Assembly: GCA_947384015.1 (NCBI GenBank)
Contig: CANDFN010000053.1
Coordinates: 1-7,314, forward strand
Direction: 5' to 3'
Source of the DNA: an uncultured Clostridia bacterium
GTDB lineage: Bacteria; Bacillota; Clostridia; Christensenellales; UBA1242
DNA: 7,314 nucleotides
Position 1 is the stretch's first letter. Each line of letters begins with the position of its first letter. Made by a program: the position numbers and the translations under genes. Under the pieces are notes generated by a model. It had not been told where the DNA came from, made no database searches, and saw only the letters and a program-made list of their open reading frames with translations. Shown piece by piece: positions 5,769 to 7,314 of the stretch.

Positions 5769-6137
5769 ATGACTACACAAGAAATCGTAGAAGAAATCAA
5801 AACTAAAACCGCCGTTGAACTTAACGAGTTGGTTAAAGCATTAGAAGAAGAATTTGGTGTTAGTGCTGCCGCTGCTGTAGTTGCTGGCCCTGCTGCCGCT
5901 GCTGAAGCTGCTCCTGCTGAAGAAAAAACTGAATTTACAGTTGTTCTTAAAGAAGTTGGCGCTAACAAAATTGCTGTTATTAAAGCAGTTCGTGAAGCTA
6001 CTGGCTTAGGCTTAATGGAAGCTAAAGCTATGGTAGAAGGCGCTCCTGCAAACGTTAAGGAAAATGTTCCAGTTGCAGAAGCTAAAGCATTAGAAGAAGC
6101 TTTAAAAGCTGCTGGTGCTACTGTTGAACTTAAATAA
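5769..6137 (+). CDS. rplL: 50S ribosomal protein L7/L12
   Basis: 122 residues, the normal length. L7/L12 dimers form the flexible ribosomal stalk that contacts EF-Tu, EF-G and other GTPases. The three parts are clear: an N-terminal dimerisation and L10-binding helix pair (residues 1-30), an Ala/Pro/Glu hinge (about 33-52, GVSAAAAVVAG to APAEEK), and a C-terminal domain (53-122) with the conserved EKTEFTVVLKEVGANKIAVI and KAVREATGLGLMEAKAMVE blocks. It starts after AAGGAG with seven-base spacing. It closes the operon: a strong terminator follows 20 bases after the stop, so rpoB is not downstream. Confidence 0.99.
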   Translation: MTTQEIVEEIKTKTAVELNELVKALEEEFGVSAAAAVVAGPAAAAEAAPAEEKTEFTVVLKEVGANKIAVIKAVREATGLGLMEAKAMVEGAPANVKENVPVAEAKALEEALKAAGATVELK

Positions 6138-6150
6138 TTCTTTATGCTAA

Positions 6151-6185
6151 TAAAAAGAACACCCGTTTGGGTGTTTTTTTGTTTT
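6151..6185. terminator. Terminator of rplJ-rplL, probably bidirectional
   Basis: Stem AACACCC (6158-6164), tetraloop GTTT, GGGTGTT (6169-6175), followed by a T-run (6174-6180) and GTTTT. The A-run at 6152-6156 on the other side becomes a U-tract on the minus strand, so it can also end the convergent HTH gene, whose stop is at 6197. Confidence 0.93.
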
Positions 6186-6196
6186 AAGTTAAATTT

Positions 6197-6631
6197 TTAG
6201 TTTCTGCCAATTAGTTCATCTATAGAACCGCCAAGTTTAGTTGCTATAGTATAAATAATGTCTAATCTAGGAGTTTTGCCAGCCTTCCAATGCCTAATTA
6301 TACTTTCGTTAAAATTATTATTTTGAGCAAATTTATAATGAGAAATATTATTGGCTTTTAAAAGCATTTGATAATTGTTTATAAATTTATCAATTTTAAA
6401 ATTAAAGTTTTTGTATTTATTAGGATTTCTATTGTCATCTAAACCAAATAAATAGTCCAAAGAACAGTTAAAATATTTGGCAATTTTTAGAACAACATTA
6501 ATTGTTGGAATTGAGCCTTTGAGATATCTGCTATACTGCATTGCAGATACCCCGCTTGCCTTTTCAAGACTACGTAAAGACAATCCGCTTTCTTGTATTA
6601 AATCTTTTAATATTTCTTTAAAATTCTCCAT
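6197..6631 (-). CDS. XRE-family transcriptional regulator with two tandem HTH domains
   Basis: 144 residues from the chosen ATG at 6631, which has AAGGGG (6641-6646) nine bases upstream. An in-frame ATG at 6670 would add 13 residues but lacks such a site. The protein is two Cro/C1-type HTH units joined by an Asn/Lys-rich linker (about 66-82). Unit 1 (5-63) contains LSLRSLEKASGVSAMQYSRYLKG and ends CSLDYLFG. Unit 2 (84-142) contains ISHYKFAQNNNFNESIIRHWKAG and ends GSIDELIG. The two align along their length, so an internal duplication is likely. It has no ligand, protease or membrane domain. It is transcribed divergently from a small unknown gene across a 152-base gap holding a 25-bp palindrome, and so may repress itself, its neighbour, or both. 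The target is inference. Confidence 0.9.
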   Translation of the reverse strand: MENFKEILKDLIQESGLSLRSLEKASGVSAMQYSRYLKGSIPTINVVLKIAKYFNCSLDYLFGLDDNRNPNKYKNFNFKIDKFINNYQMLLKANNISHYKFAQNNNFNESIIRHWKAGKTPRLDIIYTIATKLGGSIDELIGRN

Positions 6632-6718
6632 AAATAATAGCCCCTTAATAAATACGACAAAGAAATACATTTTTCTTAAAATTTATTTCTTTATTTTTTA
6701 TTAAGTTTATAGTAAAAT

Positions 6719-6743
6719 CTGTTACAATATGTTTATGTAACAG
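6719..6743. promoter_or_regulatory. 25-bp inverted repeat, candidate operator
   Basis: CTGTTAC (6719-6725) and GTAACAG (6737-6743) are a perfect seven-base inverted repeat with an 11-base AT-rich centre. It sits between the divergent HTH and small-gene starts and overlaps the candidate -10 of the plus-strand promoter. Such dyads are typical binding sites for dimeric XRE repressors. The loop is too AT-rich and no T-run follows, so it is not a terminator. Confidence 0.65.
6720..6728 (+). promoter_or_regulatory. Candidate extended -10 promoter for the 131-residue gene
   Basis: TG-T-TACAAT (6720-6728) matches an extended -10 (5/6 in the hexamer). A -35 box is weak: TTAAGT at 6701-6706 with a 16-base spacer is the best candidate. 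The left arm of the palindrome overlaps the -10, so a bound repressor would block it. Predicted start near 6735, leaving about 49 nt of leader. Confidence 0.4.
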
Positions 6744-6783
6744 TTAGGACTAGTTATAAATATTTGAATAATGGAAGTAATTA

Positions 6784-7179
6784 ATGAATAATAAATTTAT
6801 AATAGAAATCTTAAAAAATTATATAAAATCACAACTCTTAAATAGGGTTAGGCTAAATAAGAGTTCGCTTGGTGTTTTTTTAGAGGATAATTCTCAGGTG
6901 TTGGTTAGGGCAAAGAAAACTTTAAATTCTGCGCAAAGAATAAATAAAATATTAAAGATAAATAGTTGCGATTTGAAAAATAAAAACTATGAAGATAACC
7001 GCAAATTTATAAATGAAGATGATGAAACAAATAAAAGGTTTATACGGGGAGAGGATGATTGTAAAGCATATATTTACAACATTTGTGATAAACTGTTTAA
7101 CGCAAAAAGATGTGGCTCATTATTGTTTTTTGATAATGGTGCAATTTTTAATATAGAAATAGAAAAAAGAGATAAATAA
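6784..7179 (+). CDS. Hypothetical 131-residue protein divergent from the HTH gene
   Basis: I do not recognise this protein. It is a lysine/asparagine/aspartate-rich, soluble-looking polypeptide with no signal peptide or membrane segment. An N-terminal helical stretch (1-22, FIIEILKNYIKSQLLNRVRL) precedes a basic region (about 41-59), a strongly charged middle (63-92, including NEDDETNKRF), and a C-terminal region with Cys 93, 101 and 110 and a hydrophobic strand GSLLFFDNGAIFNIEIE (111-127). GGAAG (6773-6777) sits six bases before the ATG; an ATG at 6771 is out of frame. Its promoter region contains the palindrome shared with the HTH regulator, so control by that protein is plausible. A coding origin is supported by length, ribosome binding site and the hairpin right after its stop. 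Confidence 0.65.
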   Translation: MNNKFIIEILKNYIKSQLLNRVRLNKSSLGVFLEDNSQVLVRAKKTLNSAQRINKILKINSCDLKNKNYEDNRKFINEDDETNKRFIRGEDDCKAYIYNICDKLFNAKRCGSLLFFDNGAIFNIEIEKRDK

Positions 7180-7180
7180 A

Positions 7181-7198
7181 AAACCTCGCTTTTGCGAG
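7181..7198. terminator. Hairpin terminator between the convergent last genes
   Basis: CTCGC (7185-7189), loop TTTT, GCGAG (7194-7198). On the minus strand the stem is followed by GTTTTTT, so it is a good intrinsic terminator for the truncated nuclease-family gene. On the plus strand it is followed only by ATTATATTATAA, a weaker tail, but it may still end the 131-residue gene. Confidence 0.75.
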
Positions 7199-7204
7199 AT
7201 TATA

Positions 7205-7265
7205 TTATAATTCAAATTCAGCAATAACGGGTAGGTGGTCGCTGTAGGGTTCGTCGGGGATTTTG
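7205..7265 (-). CDS. C-terminal fragment of an endonuclease/exonuclease/phosphatase-family protein
   Basis: Read on the minus strand from the insert edge, 19 codons then TAA (stop codon at 7205-7207) give KIPDEPYSDHLPVIAEFEL. The S-D-H-x-P-V motif is the C-terminal signature of the metal-dependent endonuclease/exonuclease/phosphatase superfamily (exonuclease III, DNase I and phosphatase relatives), where the Asp-His pair is catalytic, and a final beta-strand like VIAEFEL is typical. The rest of the gene lies beyond the right adapter, so the substrate (DNA, lipid or phosphoester) cannot be told. A terminator hairpin with a minus-strand U-tract follows the stop, which supports it as a real gene end. 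No start is in the window. Confidence 0.8.
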
Positions 7266-7314
7266 AGATCGGAAGAGCGTCGTGTAGGGAAAGAGTGTCG
7301 TTGGTAGTGTTGGT
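7266..7314 (-). other. Illumina TruSeq adapter, inverted copy, plus tail (library artefact)
   Basis: Positions 7266-7298 are the exact reverse complement of the 33-nt adapter at 22-54, starting AGATCGGAAGAGC. CGT (7299-7301) mirrors ACG at 19-21. The remaining 13 bases are nearly all G/T (C/A on the other strand), matching the style of the left tail. Not genomic. Confidence 0.97.

Noticed and set aside
5750..5968. 72-codon minus-strand frame, Ala/Ser-rich
   Set aside because: It is the antisense reading of the Ala/Pro-rich hinge of rplL; its composition is a by-product of GCT/GCC-rich codons.
6632..6670. Upstream ATG adding 13 residues to the HTH protein
   Set aside because: No good ribosome binding site precedes 6670, the added residues are hydrophobic and unlike XRE N-termini, while AAGGGG sits at proper distance from 6631.
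6771..6783. ATG at 6771 as the start of the 131-residue gene
   Set aside because: It is in a different frame; its GGAAG is better read as the ribosome binding site for the ATG at 6784.
55..7265. CRISPR array, insertion sequence, integrase or transposase
   Set aside because: No spaced short repeats, no terminal inverted repeats with transposase, and no recombinase motifs were seen in any frame; the only repeat pair of note is the 44-bp one around the RNA element.

Overview
The window is one cloned or amplified fragment, not a stretch of continuous chromosome. The same Illumina TruSeq read-1 adapter sits at both ends in inverted orientation (about 1-54 and 7266-7314), so the genuine genomic insert is 55-7265. 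The insert is AT-rich, with consensus sigma-A type promoters, AGGAGG-type ribosome binding sites, short U-tailed intrinsic terminators, an L10-leader attenuator and a ComF-family gene. Together these point to an uncultured low-GC Firmicute (Clostridia/Bacilli-like, plausibly gut). TGG is used for Trp and the complete genes end in TAA, so nothing suggests a recoded TGA.

Layout, left to right. (1) 56-2656, plus strand: the 3' part of a very large, tyrosine-rich probable surface protein with a central hydrophobic hairpin, cut at its 5' end by the adapter. (2) 2657-2687: a palindromic bidirectional terminator. (3) 2686-3729, minus strand: a putative lipoprotein with an unusually long cytoplasmic leader. 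(4) 3730-3869: a divergent promoter region driving the lipoprotein gene one way and, probably without any 5' leader, a comF-like phosphoribosyltransferase gene (3870-4607) the other way. (5) 4608-4890: no protein gene, but a compact GC-rich RNA-like element nested between two 44-bp imperfect direct repeats. Its position right after comF suggests the raiA noncoding RNA family. (6) 4892-5187: a perfect-consensus promoter and a long rplJ leader with mutually exclusive antiterminator and terminator pairings. (7) rplJ (L10) and rplL (L7/L12), closed by a strong terminator. (8) 6197-6631, minus strand: a tandem-HTH XRE-type regulator. It is divergent from an unrecognised 131-residue protein (6784-7179), with a 25-bp palindrome in the shared promoter region. 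(9) 7205-7265, minus strand: the last 19 codons of an endonuclease/exonuclease/phosphatase-family gene, cut by the right adapter.

How the parts work together. The rplJ-rplL operon is a self-contained unit: L10 in complex with L12 is expected to bind the leader and trigger termination when in excess. It lacks its usual neighbours (rplK-rplA upstream, rpoB-rpoC downstream). The HTH gene, the palindrome and the divergent small gene look like a self-regulated pair. The large tyrosine-rich protein and the lipoprotein are convergent and may both act at the cell envelope, but their functions are not recognisable from sequence. The most interesting noncoding content is the comF-downstream RNA element with its flanking repeats, and the attenuator.
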